Source: Tateyamaria sp. syn59 (GTDB lineage: Bacteria > Pseudomonadota > Alphaproteobacteria > Rhodobacterales > Rhodobacteraceae). From it: 64,000 nt of DNA. The notes beneath the pieces are model-generated. The model saw nothing but the letters and a program-made list of their open reading frames with translations. It was not told the origin of the DNA and made no database searches. Position 1 is the first letter of the stretch. Each line of letters begins with the position of its first letter. Location of the stretch: assembly GCF_007995245.1 (NCBI RefSeq), contig NZ_VCBA01000006.1, forward strand, positions 1-64,000, read 5' to 3'. Below are positions 25,544 through 33,311 of the stretch, piece by piece. Made by a program: the position numbers and the translations under genes.

Positions 25544-25986
25544 CCCCAGTCGAGATGGAAATCACGCCGAGGTTTGTCGAGTTCATCCCAAAAGACTTGG
25601 AGGAAGGCGTACTCTATATCTCAGGCGAATACGCGACGACCGCGCATCCGTGCGCCTGTGGATGCGGAGAGAAGGTCGTGCTCCCGCTCCATCCGACGGA
25701 TTGGAGACTGAAATTCGACGGGAAGGCCATCACAATACGGCCATCCGTGGGGAACTGGGGCTTCCCATGCCGATCTCACTATCTGATCACGGATAACCGC
25801 ATCGAATGGGCGGTCGATTGGACTGACGATCAAATCGCCGCAGGTCGTCGGCGCGACACGCGCCGGAAGTCTTCTTGGCATGCGAAGGCGCTGCCATCGC
25901 CAGCGGAACACACCAAGCGGGCCGTCCCTCAAGGCAATTGGCTGCTGCGACTATTTCAACGAATGAAGAATTGGTCCCGAAAATAG
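25540..25986 (+). CDS. DUF6527-type metal-binding protein of the ubiquitin-like operon
   Basis: A 148-residue protein whose ATG overlaps the stop of the E1-like gene (ATGA), showing translational coupling. It opens 'ITPRFVEFIPKDLEEGVLYIS' and has a cysteine cluster 'HPCACGCGEKVV', then 'PSVGNWGFPCRSHY'. The Cys/His pattern suggests a zinc site. This is the pattern of the DUF6527 family that accompanies multiubiquitin and ThiF genes. Its role (E3-like adaptor, protease or substrate recognition) is not known to me. The C-terminus is basic. It ends the operon unless the small basic gene 68 bases later is included. Confidence 0.8.
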   Translation: MTPVEMEITPRFVEFIPKDLEEGVLYISGEYATTAHPCACGCGEKVVLPLHPTDWRLKFDGKAITIRPSVGNWGFPCRSHYLITDNRIEWAVDWTDDQIAAGRRRDTRRKSSWHAKALPSPAEHTKRAVPQGNWLLRLFQRMKNWSRK

Positions 25987-26054
25987 ATGCTTCGACGTCG
26001 GAACGGGCCATCAAAGGAACTCACTCTCACCGACAAACACGAGGAACTCGAGCA

Positions 26055-26312
26055 ATGCCGAAAAGAACGCGATCAGAATCCACCGGCAAACGCGCCGCAT
26101 CTGCCGCAAGCAAGACGCTCAGAAGCCGTACCGCTAGCAAAGCCGCAAAATCGGCGGCGGGGTCTGCTCTGACGCAGGTGCGAAGCAAGGAAGTAACCAG
26201 TAAGAAGGCTGCAAGCGCGGCCTCAAAAACACTCCGGAACCCAAGGGCGTTTAAAGCCGCCAAGTCAGCGGCAGGGTCCGCCTTGACGCAGCGTCCAGGG
26301 CGAAAAAAGTAG
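26055..26312 (+). CDS. Small basic Ala/Lys/Ser-rich protein with an internal duplication
   Basis: An 85-residue, strongly basic protein. Two copies of a roughly 28-residue unit are visible ('AASAASKTLR', then 'KAAKSAAGSALTQ') at residues about 13-40 and 52-79. GAGGA ten bases upstream supports the ATG at 26055. The composition suits a nucleic-acid-binding or unstructured protein. It lies 68 bases behind the ubiquitin-like operon in the same direction and 285 bases before tRNA-Pro. Whether it belongs to the operon is unclear. No function is assigned. Confidence 0.55.
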   Translation: MPKRTRSESTGKRAASAASKTLRSRTASKAAKSAAGSALTQVRSKEVTSKKAASAASKTLRNPRAFKAAKSAAGSALTQRPGRKK

Positions 26313-26597
26313 AAAGTCCACTGACGGAAAGTGCTTCGAAAACCCAAAGCTGCTCTGGAAAACAACGAAGCATCTGAGATCTGGGTGACTTAGGTCCGCT
26401 TTCGCGGCCCGTTCAGACCCTTTCCGCGTTGCGGCTAAAGTCTGGTTCCTGCCCCCAACGCTAGATGAAAACCCGCTGAAACAGGACCCAAAAAGCGCTC
26501 TTTTGTTTTCAACCAGTTGGACAAAGTGTGTGCAGATAGAGGACACTTTGGTGGTTCCTGGGACAAAGTCCCTGCAACTCTACAGTCATTGAGAATC
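26313..26597. other. Island/tRNA junction with short direct and inverted repeats
   Basis: These 285 bases lie between the last island gene and the 3' end of tRNA-Pro. No gene is seen. Near the tRNA are GGACAAAGT at 26519-26527 and again at 26561-26569, CAAAGTGT at 26522-26529 facing ACACTTTG at 26543-26550, and a GGGAC-AAA-GTCCC hairpin at 26560-26572. Clustered repeats of this sort are compatible with integrase arm sites, but no matching left-end attachment site was found. Confidence 0.4.
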
Positions 26598-26674
26598 TGG
26601 TCGGAGTGAGAGGATTCGAACCTCCGGCCCCTGCCTCCCGAAGACAGTGCTCTACCAGGCTGAGCTACACTCCG
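26598..26674 (-). tRNA. tRNA-Pro (anticodon CGG)
   Basis: The minus strand folds into a complete cloverleaf of 77 bases including encoded CCA. The acceptor stem CGGAGTG pairs with CACTCCG, the D arm GCTC pairs with GAGC, and the anticodon stem CTGTC pairs with GGCAG around the loop TTCGGGA (anticodon CGG). The T arm GGAGG-TTCGAAT-CCTCT follows. No intron. Its 3' end points at the accessory island to the left, the usual orientation for integration. Confidence 0.96.
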
Positions 26675-26689
26675 ACCGTGCGAGGCGCA

Positions 26690-27673
26690 TTACTCCGGCG
26701 TGCGTTCCTTGGCAAGAGGCTTGTCGCGGAATCGCCCGGTGGTCATCATGCTGCTCACCCGGAATGTGCCGGGTGTCCCGATGCGACTGCGGGTGCGTAG
26801 AACGGGCGTGTTGTCGGAGTTGCCGGATGTGCTTTCGCGGAACACGATGAACAGACCGGATGCAATGATGATCGCGGCGCCAATGCCGGTGTAGATGTCC
26901 GGTGTCTCGTCAAAAAAGATCAAGCCGTATGCGGTCGCCCACAAGATCTGCGAATATTGCATGGGCGCTACGATGGCCGCTTCGCCTGTCTGGTAGGCCG
27001 CAATGATGAACCGCCCGGCAATCCACGCCATGACCGAAATGATGGCCAGCATGGCCAGATGCTCACCCGGCATTGGCTGATAGACGAAAAACAGTGCAAC
27101 CCCCATGACCAGGAAGTTCCCAACCATGGGATAGAGCAGCAAGACGACTGTACGTTCCTCCGCTCCGATCTTGCGGACCACGATTGAGGCAAACGCACCG
27201 GAAAAAGCGGCAAGGATTGCCGCCGCGTGGCCAAGCGTCAGATCCGTCGTGCCGGGTCGGAGCACCACCATGACGCCCAACAGCCCGACAATCACTGCGA
27301 GCCAGCGCGGCAGCCGCACCTTTTCGCCCAGGATCGGAATAGAAAGAACCGTGATCAACAAGGGCGTTGCAAAGAGGATCGCATAGGTCTGCGTCAGCGG
27401 CAGCGTCGAAAAGGCATAGAACGCCGACACTCCGGTGATCACTGCGCCAACGGTTCGAACAGCCATCCACCAGGGATGCACCGGCACGAGAGTGCCAGGC
27501 TTGGCATCGCGCATCAGCATGATGGTGGCCAGCGGAAAGCTGAGCAGCACGCTGAAGAACACGATCTGGATCGGTGAGTAGGTCGCACCCAGCGTTTTGA
27601 TGAACACGTCGTGTGTTGAAAACAGCCCGAAGGCGATCAGAGCCAGCACGGCCCCTTTGGCATTGGCGGACAT
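26690..27673 (-). CDS. EamA/DMT family transporter
   Basis: A 327-residue membrane protein with about ten hydrophobic segments in two repeated halves, as in the EamA (drug/metabolite) family. The first begins 'GAVLALIAFGLFSTHDVFIK' and the second begins near residue 150 ('LTLGHAAAILAAFSGAFAS'). A proline- and glycine-bearing helix 'LPLTQTYAILFATPLLITVLS' is typical. It sits in the inner membrane and exports or imports a small metabolite that cannot be named. A hydrophilic tail of about 40 residues follows the last helix. It lies next to tRNA-Pro and before leuB, all on the minus strand. Confidence 0.9.
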   Translation of the reverse strand: MSANAKGAVLALIAFGLFSTHDVFIKTLGATYSPIQIVFFSVLLSFPLATIMLMRDAKPGTLVPVHPWWMAVRTVGAVITGVSAFYAFSTLPLTQTYAILFATPLLITVLSIPILGEKVRLPRWLAVIVGLLGVMVVLRPGTTDLTLGHAAAILAAFSGAFASIVVRKIGAEERTVVLLLYPMVGNFLVMGVALFFVYQPMPGEHLAMLAIISVMAWIAGRFIIAAYQTGEAAIVAPMQYSQILWATAYGLIFFDETPDIYTGIGAAIIIASGLFIVFRESTSGNSDNTPVLRTRSRIGTPGTFRVSSMMTTGRFRDKPLAKERTPE

Positions 27674-27855
27674 TGCGATAGGTTCTTTGGTGGTGTCTCT
27701 GGTTCAATAGCGACACCAGTGGGATTGTCTACACACCTGTACATGACGCTGAGAAAGAAACCGCGCGTTGCTCAAAATTCAGCCCGGTTCCCGAGGGCCA
27801 CCCGGTGGGTTGAGCCAGGACGGCGCATGGAACCTACCGCGCGCCGCGCCAAAAG

Positions 27856-28959
27856 TTACAGGCTTGCGTCCAGTGCTGCGAGGATCGCATCACCCATTTC
27901 AGCCGTGGACAGGGGCGTGCCACCCTCCGGACCCATCAGATCGCCGGTGCGTGCGCCATCGGCCAGCACCTTCTCAATAGCACCTTCCAGGCGTGCGGCT
28001 TCTTCCCCGTGATCGAAGGAATAGCGCAGCGCCATGGCAAAGCTGAGCATACAGGCGATGGGGTTCGCCTTGCCCTGACCTGCGATGTCGGGAGCCGAAC
28101 CGTGGACGGGTTCATACATTGCTTTGGGACGACCGTTTGCCATAGGTGCGCCAAGGCTGGCCGAGGGCAGCATGCCGAGCGAGCCGGTCAGCATCGCGGC
28201 ACAGTCAGACAGGATGTCGCCGAATAGGTTGTCGGTCACGATCACATCGAACTGTTTCGGGGCGCGGACAAGCTGCATCGCGCCGTTGTCGGCATACATG
28301 TGGCTGAGTTCCACCTCGGGGTAGTCTTCGCCCACCTTGGTTACGACCTCGCGCCACAGGATGCCGCTTTCCATCACATTGGCCTTCTCCATCGAGCAGA
28401 CCTTTTTGTTGCGGCGCATGGCAAGCTCGAAAGCCGAGCGGGCGGCGCGTTCGATCTCGGATTCGGTGTAGCGCTGGGTGTTGATGCCAACGCGCTCGTT
28501 GCCTTCTTCGATGATCCCGCGCGGCTCACCAAAATAGACGCCCGAGGTCAGCTCGCGCACGATCATGATGTCGAGGCCAGCAACCACATCCTTCTTCAAC
28601 GAGGAGAAGTCGGCCAGAGCGTCAAAGCACTGCGCGGGGCGCAGGTTGGAATAGAGGTCCATCTCTTTGCGCAAGCGCAACAGGCCACGCTCGGGCTTCA
28701 CTGAGAAGTCCAGATCGTCGTATTTCGGGCCGCCCACAGCGCCCAGCAGGACGGCGTCGACCTCTTGCGCCTTCGCCATCGTGTCGTCATGCAACGGCAC
28801 GCCGTGCGCGTCATAGGCGGCCCCGCCCACAAGGTCGGTCGAGACGTCAAATGCGAGGTCGCGCTTCGCGCCGTACCAGTCGATGACGCGGACCACCTGG
28901 TCCATCACTTCCGGGCCGATGCCGTCGCCCGGCAGGATCAAGATCGACGGATTGGACAT
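27856..28959 (-). CDS. leuB: 3-isopropylmalate dehydrogenase
   Basis: A 367-residue protein of the normal LeuB length. It opens '[21 protein letters not shown]' and carries '[11 protein letters not shown]', the substrate arginine segment '[21 protein letters not shown]', and the metal site '[28 protein letters not shown]' in the C-terminal half, followed by '[18 protein letters not shown]'. It oxidises and decarboxylates 3-isopropylmalate with NAD+, the third step of leucine synthesis, in the cytoplasm. leuD and leuC lie upstream in the same direction, with two unrelated genes between leuD and leuB. Confidence 0.97.
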   Translation of the reverse strand: MSNPSILILPGDGIGPEVMDQVVRVIDWYGAKRDLAFDVSTDLVGGAAYDAHGVPLHDDTMAKAQEVDAVLLGAVGGPKYDDLDFSVKPERGLLRLRKEMDLYSNLRPAQCFDALADFSSLKKDVVAGLDIMIVRELTSGVYFGEPRGIIEEGNERVGINTQRYTESEIERAARSAFELAMRRNKKVCSMEKANVMESGILWREVVTKVGEDYPEVELSHMYADNGAMQLVRAPKQFDVIVTDNLFGDILSDCAAMLTGSLGMLPSASLGAPMANGRPKAMYEPVHGSAPDIAGQGKANPIACMLSFAMALRYSFDHGEEAARLEGAIEKVLADGARTGDLMGPEGGTPLSTAEMGDAILAALDASL

Positions 28960-28992
28960 GGGCGAAACTCCTTTGATTGCTTGGGGTTTCGC

Positions 28993-30027
28993 CTACTCAC
29001 CACCGCCCGCAGGGTCAAGGGTAAGGTCCGCCCAAACCAGCCTGTGACGGCTCGCGGCTGTAACCGTTTCGGTGAACGGGTCATCTGGCGCCGGCCACAT
29101 CACACCGCTGTCCACAACGCGCCAATGTGTCGAGGGCAAAATGTAGCTGACCCGCAAGTCGCCGGGCACTGGATCGGTCCAATCGACGGTGTCGGTGCCT
29201 GCGTGTCCTCGCGGGGACAGATCTGTCAGGCGCCGATCGGCCAGCAGGTTGCGGATCGCACGCTTGAGCCCGCTGCCATCGGCCGGGTCGAGGTTGGCAT
29301 CGCCTGCAATGATGAAAGGGCCCGTGGGCGCAGTGCCAACAGTGCCGTCCAGAACGTGCTGCCAGAGGCGGATTTCGTCGTGGTTCCGCTTGCCGTTGCG
29401 ATCCTCAGGCCCGTCGAAGACGGGTGGGCTGGCGTGGAAGGTCATCAGTTGGAAGGGGCCGTTTGTCGTCTGGATGGGCACGATCCAGTGCCCGGTGGTT
29501 GAGAGGCGCTGGGCAGCTTGTGCATCGGCAGACGGGAATGGCGCGCCGTTTAATTGCGGCAGCAGAGCATCCGGCAGGTCGGTCCATAGCAGGGCCGATA
29601 GGTCCTGTACCCCACTGGGATCAAAGGGAAAGCGGGACAGTATCGCCATGCCACCTTGCCCAGAGAAACGACCATAGCCCTGCGCGTCGCGCGGGCCGCC
29701 AAGTCGTCCGTCGCCATCCATATCGAGGCCGGTCGGCAGGCCCGTGTTGGGACGGAGGGCGAAGTGGTGGGGGTATCCGGCAGCCTTGGCAAAACGGCTG
29801 AGGGCTTCGCCTGTCAAATCATAGTCGATGCTTTGCAGGGCCAGAACGTCGGCATCTGCATGTGCAATGACGGCCAAGATTGCAGCGATCTGATCGTCCT
29901 CACCGCGCGCCAGATCCCGCAGAAACAGGCCCGGTCCATCGCGTTGCAACTCGGTGTTGTAGGTGGCGATGCGGATCGTCTCCGCCTGCGCCATGGCCCC
30001 GCACGGCAGGGCCATGAGGGCTGCCAT
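28993..30027 (-). CDS. Exported endonuclease/exonuclease/phosphatase (EEP) family protein
   Basis: The ATG at 30027 shares a base with the stop of the upstream gene (TGATG). It gives a 344-residue protein with a short export signal ending 'GAMAQA'; a slightly longer start inside the upstream gene cannot be excluded. The EEP fold is seen in 'IRIATYNTEL', 'DVLALQSIDYD', 'MTFHASPP', 'IAGDANLDP' and 'TDTVDWTDP'. The usual metal-binding Glu after 'LQ' is Ser here, and the terminal 'SDH' is not typical, so nuclease activity may be altered. It is placed between a membrane-protein gene and leuB on the minus strand. Periplasmic phosphodiesterase activity is a guess. Confidence 0.8.
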   Translation of the reverse strand: MAALMALPCGAMAQAETIRIATYNTELQRDGPGLFLRDLARGEDDQIAAILAVIAHADADVLALQSIDYDLTGEALSRFAKAAGYPHHFALRPNTGLPTGLDMDGDGRLGGPRDAQGYGRFSGQGGMAILSRFPFDPSGVQDLSALLWTDLPDALLPQLNGAPFPSADAQAAQRLSTTGHWIVPIQTTNGPFQLMTFHASPPVFDGPEDRNGKRNHDEIRLWQHVLDGTVGTAPTGPFIIAGDANLDPADGSGLKRAIRNLLADRRLTDLSPRGHAGTDTVDWTDPVPGDLRVSYILPSTHWRVVDSGVMWPAPDDPFTETVTAASRHRLVWADLTLDPAGGGE

Positions 30028-30920
30028 CAGGCCAGCAGCATATCCGCGTCGGCGTTGGCGTAGGCCCGCTTGCGCTGGTCCTTGATCATCTCGGCGATCC
30101 GCTGCATCGCGATGCCGCGCATGATCATGCTGGCAGGAAGGAAGGCCCATGCGCTCATTGTCCAGATCAGGGTTTGCGGGTTCTCAAGCGTGATCGGGTT
30201 TAGCAGGTCCGCCGCCATCTTGACCACCGCCGGAATGAGGAAGGGCAAGAGGAACCCAAGCGCGATATTGATCCGTGCGTCGCGGTTCAGCCGGTAAAGC
30301 ACGTCACCGCCCGCTGTGGGGTCAAAGAGGGGCAGGTTGACCCACACGTTGAAGGAACCGTTGCGCGCGGGCCATCCCAGGACGCGGACAAGGAACAGGA
30401 ACATCGCCATGGCGGTCAGGGAAATGAGGTAGGACAGGCCAGCGGCGGTGCGGACGGACTGCACGATGCTTTCGTGCGAGTCGGGCGGCAGCATGAGCAC
30501 GACGAGGCGAACAGGACTGTAAGGAAAGTCGATGCTGTTGCCGATGATGGTGCCGACGGAGGTCAGCGCATTGGTCAGGAGGGTCGGGTCCGTCTTGCCC
30601 CGGCAGATCATGCTGAGCAGGAATACGGTCGAAAAGAGCGCCAGGAACCGAAGACGGTTGAACGGGGCGGCGTCGCGAAACTCAACGATGCTGGGGCTGC
30701 GCGCATTATATTCGATAAAGGTCATGATTGCGGCAAGAAGTGCAATCAAAACAGTAGCTTGTGATGCTTCCATAGACACGCCGGGCACAACAAGCCCCGG
30801 TATGGCGATCATCAAAGCCACCAGCAATCCGCGCACCACGGCGCCTGACATTCGTGCAATCACGTCTTTCGATCCCTTCAAACTGGCCAGCCGCGATGCG
30901 TTGCCGCGTGCTTGTTCCAA
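30027..30920 (-). CDS. Conserved multi-pass membrane protein of unknown function
   Basis: A 297-residue protein with about six hydrophobic segments, such as 'GLLVALMIAIPGLVVPGV', 'ATVLIALLAAIMTFIEY', 'FLALFSTVFLLSMI' and 'LISLTAMAMFLFLVRVLGW'. The C-terminus is charged. It is not recognised as any characterised family. The start may be TTG at 30920 or ATG at 30851; neither has a strong ribosome site, and the longer form is listed because the extra segment looks coding. Its stop overlaps the start of the EEP gene, so the two are translated together. An inner-membrane location is expected. Confidence 0.7.
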   Translation of the reverse strand: MEQARGNASRLASLKGSKDVIARMSGAVVRGLLVALMIAIPGLVVPGVSMEASQATVLIALLAAIMTFIEYNARSPSIVEFRDAAPFNRLRFLALFSTVFLLSMICRGKTDPTLLTNALTSVGTIIGNSIDFPYSPVRLVVLMLPPDSHESIVQSVRTAAGLSYLISLTAMAMFLFLVRVLGWPARNGSFNVWVNLPLFDPTAGGDVLYRLNRDARINIALGFLLPFLIPAVVKMAADLLNPITLENPQTLIWTMSAWAFLPASMIMRGIAMQRIAEMIKDQRKRAYANADADMLLA

Positions 30921-31078
30921 CTTGAACCCACCGGGTTAGGCGGGTGCCTCATTCTCGACACATTTGTGCCTTGATTGCCCCGGTGTCTCAAGCTCAGGGT
31001 TAATCAAACGTTAACGATCTGGCTTTTTGAGGGTCCGTGTGGTGCGTTTGTGCATCATTTCTGAGGCGGGATTTTGGC

Positions 31079-31106
31079 GGGGCGCAAGATATTGTGTTTG
31101 CGCCCC
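31079..31106 (-). terminator. Hairpin downstream of leuD
   Basis: GGGGCGCAA at 31079-31087 pairs perfectly with TTGCGCCCC at 31098-31106 across a ten-base loop. It lies 53 bases beyond the leuD stop, in a 238-base stretch without a gene. No run of T follows on the minus strand, so termination by this structure alone is uncertain. Confidence 0.4.
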
Positions 31107-31158
31107 GAGAGGGGCATATCCGCGGCCCCTTTTATAGCATTAAGAGGTTAACGCGAGC

Positions 31159-31764
31159 TCATACCCAAGGGCGCGCCTGAGCGGCTTGTGCCTCGAACGT
31201 GTCGATGCTCGCGGCTTTCTCCATGGTCAGACCGATGTCGTCGAGCCCTTCGAGTAGGCAGTGCTTTTTGAAGGCGTCCACTTCGAAGCTGAAGCTCTCG
31301 CCATCGGAGGTCGTCACGGTCTGGTTTTCGAGATCAACCGTCATGCGGGCGTTGGCGCCCTTCTCGGCATCCTTCATCAGAACGTCCACTGCCTCTTGCG
31401 GCAGGGCGATGGGCAGGATGCCGTTTTTGAAGCAGTTGTTGTAGAAAATGTCGGCAAATGAGGTGGATATGACGCAGCGGATGCCGAAATCCTTGATCGC
31501 CCAGGGCGCGTGTTCGCGCGAGGAGCCGCAGCCGAAATTATCGCCGGCTACCAGAATCTCGGCCTTGCGATAGGCGTCCTGGTTCAGCACGAAGTCAGGG
31601 ATCTCGTTGCCCTGACGGTCAAAGCGCATCTCGTCAAAGAGGTTGGCGCCAAGGCCCGAGCGTTTGATCGTCTTCAGGAATTGCTTGGGGATGATCATAT
31701 CGGTGTCGATATTCACCAGCGGCATGGGCGCCGCGATCCCTGTGAGTGTTTCGAATTTGTCCAT
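31159..31764 (-). CDS. leuD: 3-isopropylmalate dehydratase small subunit
   Basis: A 201-residue protein starting '[26 protein letters not shown]', the standard LeuD opening; the longer frame upstream of 31764 is non-coding. It carries '[22 protein letters not shown]' and '[18 protein letters not shown]', both family hallmarks. With LeuC it isomerises 2-isopropylmalate to 3-isopropylmalate in leucine synthesis. It is separated from leuC by a patatin-like gene and a small divergent gene. A GTGGGGT/ACCCCAC hairpin lies in its upstream region. Confidence 0.96.
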   Translation of the reverse strand: MDKFETLTGIAAPMPLVNIDTDMIIPKQFLKTIKRSGLGANLFDEMRFDRQGNEIPDFVLNQDAYRKAEILVAGDNFGCGSSREHAPWAIKDFGIRCVISTSFADIFYNNCFKNGILPIALPQEAVDVLMKDAEKGANARMTVDLENQTVTTSDGESFSFEVDAFKKHCLLEGLDDIGLTMEKAASIDTFEAQAAQARPWV

Positions 31765-31789
31765 TTTTGTTAACCTTTCGAGGGCTGGT

Positions 31790-31808
31790 GGTGGGGTGGA
31801 ACCCCACC
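31790..31808. repeat. Short GC-rich palindrome upstream of leuD
   Basis: GGTGGGGT and ACCCCACC flank a GGA/GA loop at 31790-31808, between leuD and the divergent small Tudor-like gene. Palindromes of this type recur in roseobacter intergenic DNA. It could act as an attenuating hairpin for leuD or be a dispersed repeat unit; nothing decides between these. Confidence 0.35.
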
Positions 31809-31948
31809 CTACATCTTGTGGTGCGGCGTGGCGGAGGGTCTGTGCACCATGTGTGCACAACCCGTGCAGGCCGTACACCGGTGAAGGGCGGAACCCGACG
31901 CGGGCCCCTGACGTTTGAGTGCCACTGTTATGAAAAACGGAGTTGGTC

Positions 31949-32164
31949 ATGTCATTCAGCGAAGGCACGCAGGTGGAATGGGACTGGGGCAATGGCACCG
32001 GCACGGGGAAGGTCGTGAAAGTCTACACCAAAAAGACGACGCTCAAGATCAAGGGCAGCGACGTGGCCCGCGACGCGAGCGAGGACGCACCGGCCTACAA
32101 GATTGAGCAGGACGACGGAGACGAGGTGCTGAAGTCCGACAGCGAGGTGCGCAAGGCGTCTTAA
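31949..32164 (+). CDS. Small hypervirulence-associated TUDOR-domain-like protein (DUF2945)
   Basis: A 71-residue protein beginning '[22 protein letters not shown]' and continuing '[19 protein letters not shown]'. This fits the small DUF2945/HVA1 TUDOR-like family, which has the pattern 'G..V.W..G.G...G.V' followed by 'A....Y.I...DG...L..SE...'. GGAG seven bases upstream selects the ATG at 31949. It stands alone on the plus strand between leuD and the patatin gene. Its role in bacteria is not established. Confidence 0.82.
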   Translation: MSFSEGTQVEWDWGNGTGTGKVVKVYTKKTTLKIKGSDVARDASEDAPAYKIEQDDGDEVLKSDSEVRKAS

Positions 32165-32181
32165 CCGGGTTATCGAAGCAG

Positions 32182-33195
32182 TCATTCTGACGTCTCCATC
32201 GGTGTTTTCTGCCACGCCAGCACGGCGTTGACCGCATCGTCGAACGCTTGCGTCGTGATCAGCGCATCCACGGCGTTGTCCATCACCGTGAAGTCGGAGG
32301 TTGTGTAGCCGTCTAGCGGAACCGGCGTGTCGAGTACGGGGTCCAGCCGGATGACATTGTTGCCCATCAGGCCCGCTGCCAATGTGCTGATGTTATCCGC
32401 GGACAGGGCCAGCGACATGTTGAGCAGTGCGGTGGATGGTATCGCGCTGCTGGCTTCGCGCGGGCGCATCCATGCCAGGGCACCCCAATCAAGCGCCGAG
32501 GGCACGTCGGCTGCGGGAATGCCGGTCTGGTCAATCCCGGTGCCGATGGAGATGGCGCCGACCTGGGCGATGTCTTTGATCAGGTTGGCGCGTCTCGCGA
32601 CCTCGATCCCGTTCAGGAGCGGGTTGTTGGCGAATGTGCCGCCATCGGCGAAGTAGCCCAAACCGTCGATCAGATGCGGCGGGAAGTAGGTTGGCGCCGC
32701 TGACGTGGCCAGCGCGGCGTCGATCAGTTTCACCGTCCATGGTGTTTCGATGCCACGGTTGTTCAGGGTTCTGGGCTGCCAACGCGGGTGCGGCAGCGCC
32801 GTGTCCTGCAGCTGGGCGGTGTTCACGCACAACAGCTTGTCACCGAATATCTCGCCGAAGGTTTTGTCCTGCGTATGGGGGTGCATGACGTCATAGAGAC
32901 CGGTCGCCACGTATTGGCACTCGAAGATGCCGGGGCCGCCTTCCAATGAATCGTCGAAAATGCTGTTGGGGGTAAAGATCGTACCTGCCTGATCTCGGTA
33001 GATTTGCCGCAGGGTTTCTGGCGTCACACCCACGGCGAGGCCAACCGATACGAGGCCCCCGGTTGACGTTCCGAACAGGCCATCCACCTCGGACAGCAGT
33101 TTGCCCGAGGTTTTCGAATTCAGTGCTTCGATGATGCGGGCGGTCATGTATCCGCGGATACCGCCGCCGTCGCAGGACAATACGTTAAAGGCCAT
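32182..33195 (-). CDS. Patatin-like phospholipase
   Basis: A 337-residue patatin. The oxyanion loop is 'CDGGGIRGYM' near residue 10, the nucleophile is the Ser in 'GTSTGG' near residue 43, and the Asp of the dyad is in 'YFADGGTFANNPL' near residue 190. It would release fatty acids from membrane lipids. GGAG upstream supports ATG 33195. In other bacteria patatins serve as effectors in nucleotide-signalling defence, but no cyclase-like gene is adjacent here; the neighbours are leuC and leuD. The N-terminus is at the catalytic domain with no signal peptide. Confidence 0.9.
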   Translation of the reverse strand: MAFNVLSCDGGGIRGYMTARIIEALNSKTSGKLLSEVDGLFGTSTGGLVSVGLAVGVTPETLRQIYRDQAGTIFTPNSIFDDSLEGGPGIFECQYVATGLYDVMHPHTQDKTFGEIFGDKLLCVNTAQLQDTALPHPRWQPRTLNNRGIETPWTVKLIDAALATSAAPTYFPPHLIDGLGYFADGGTFANNPLLNGIEVARRANLIKDIAQVGAISIGTGIDQTGIPAADVPSALDWGALAWMRPREASSAIPSTALLNMSLALSADNISTLAAGLMGNNVIRLDPVLDTPVPLDGYTTSDFTVMDNAVDALITTQAFDDAVNAVLAWQKTPMETSE

Positions 33196-33311
33196 TGGTG
33201 AACTCCGTGATGATGCGCAATTGGTCAAGTCAATTGTGCATCACCGTAGGGGACGGGCGGGGCCGTATGCAACTTTTGCGCGAAGCGCATCGCAGGCTGC
33301 CCGCCCTGACA

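Noticed and set aside
26440-26470. Possible tRNA fragment near 'TGGTTCCTGCCCCC'
   Set aside because: Too short and without a matching cloverleaf; not enough to call an attachment site.
32182-33195. A CBASS-type defence system based on the patatin gene
   Set aside because: No CD-NTase or other accessory gene is adjacent; neighbours are leucine genes.
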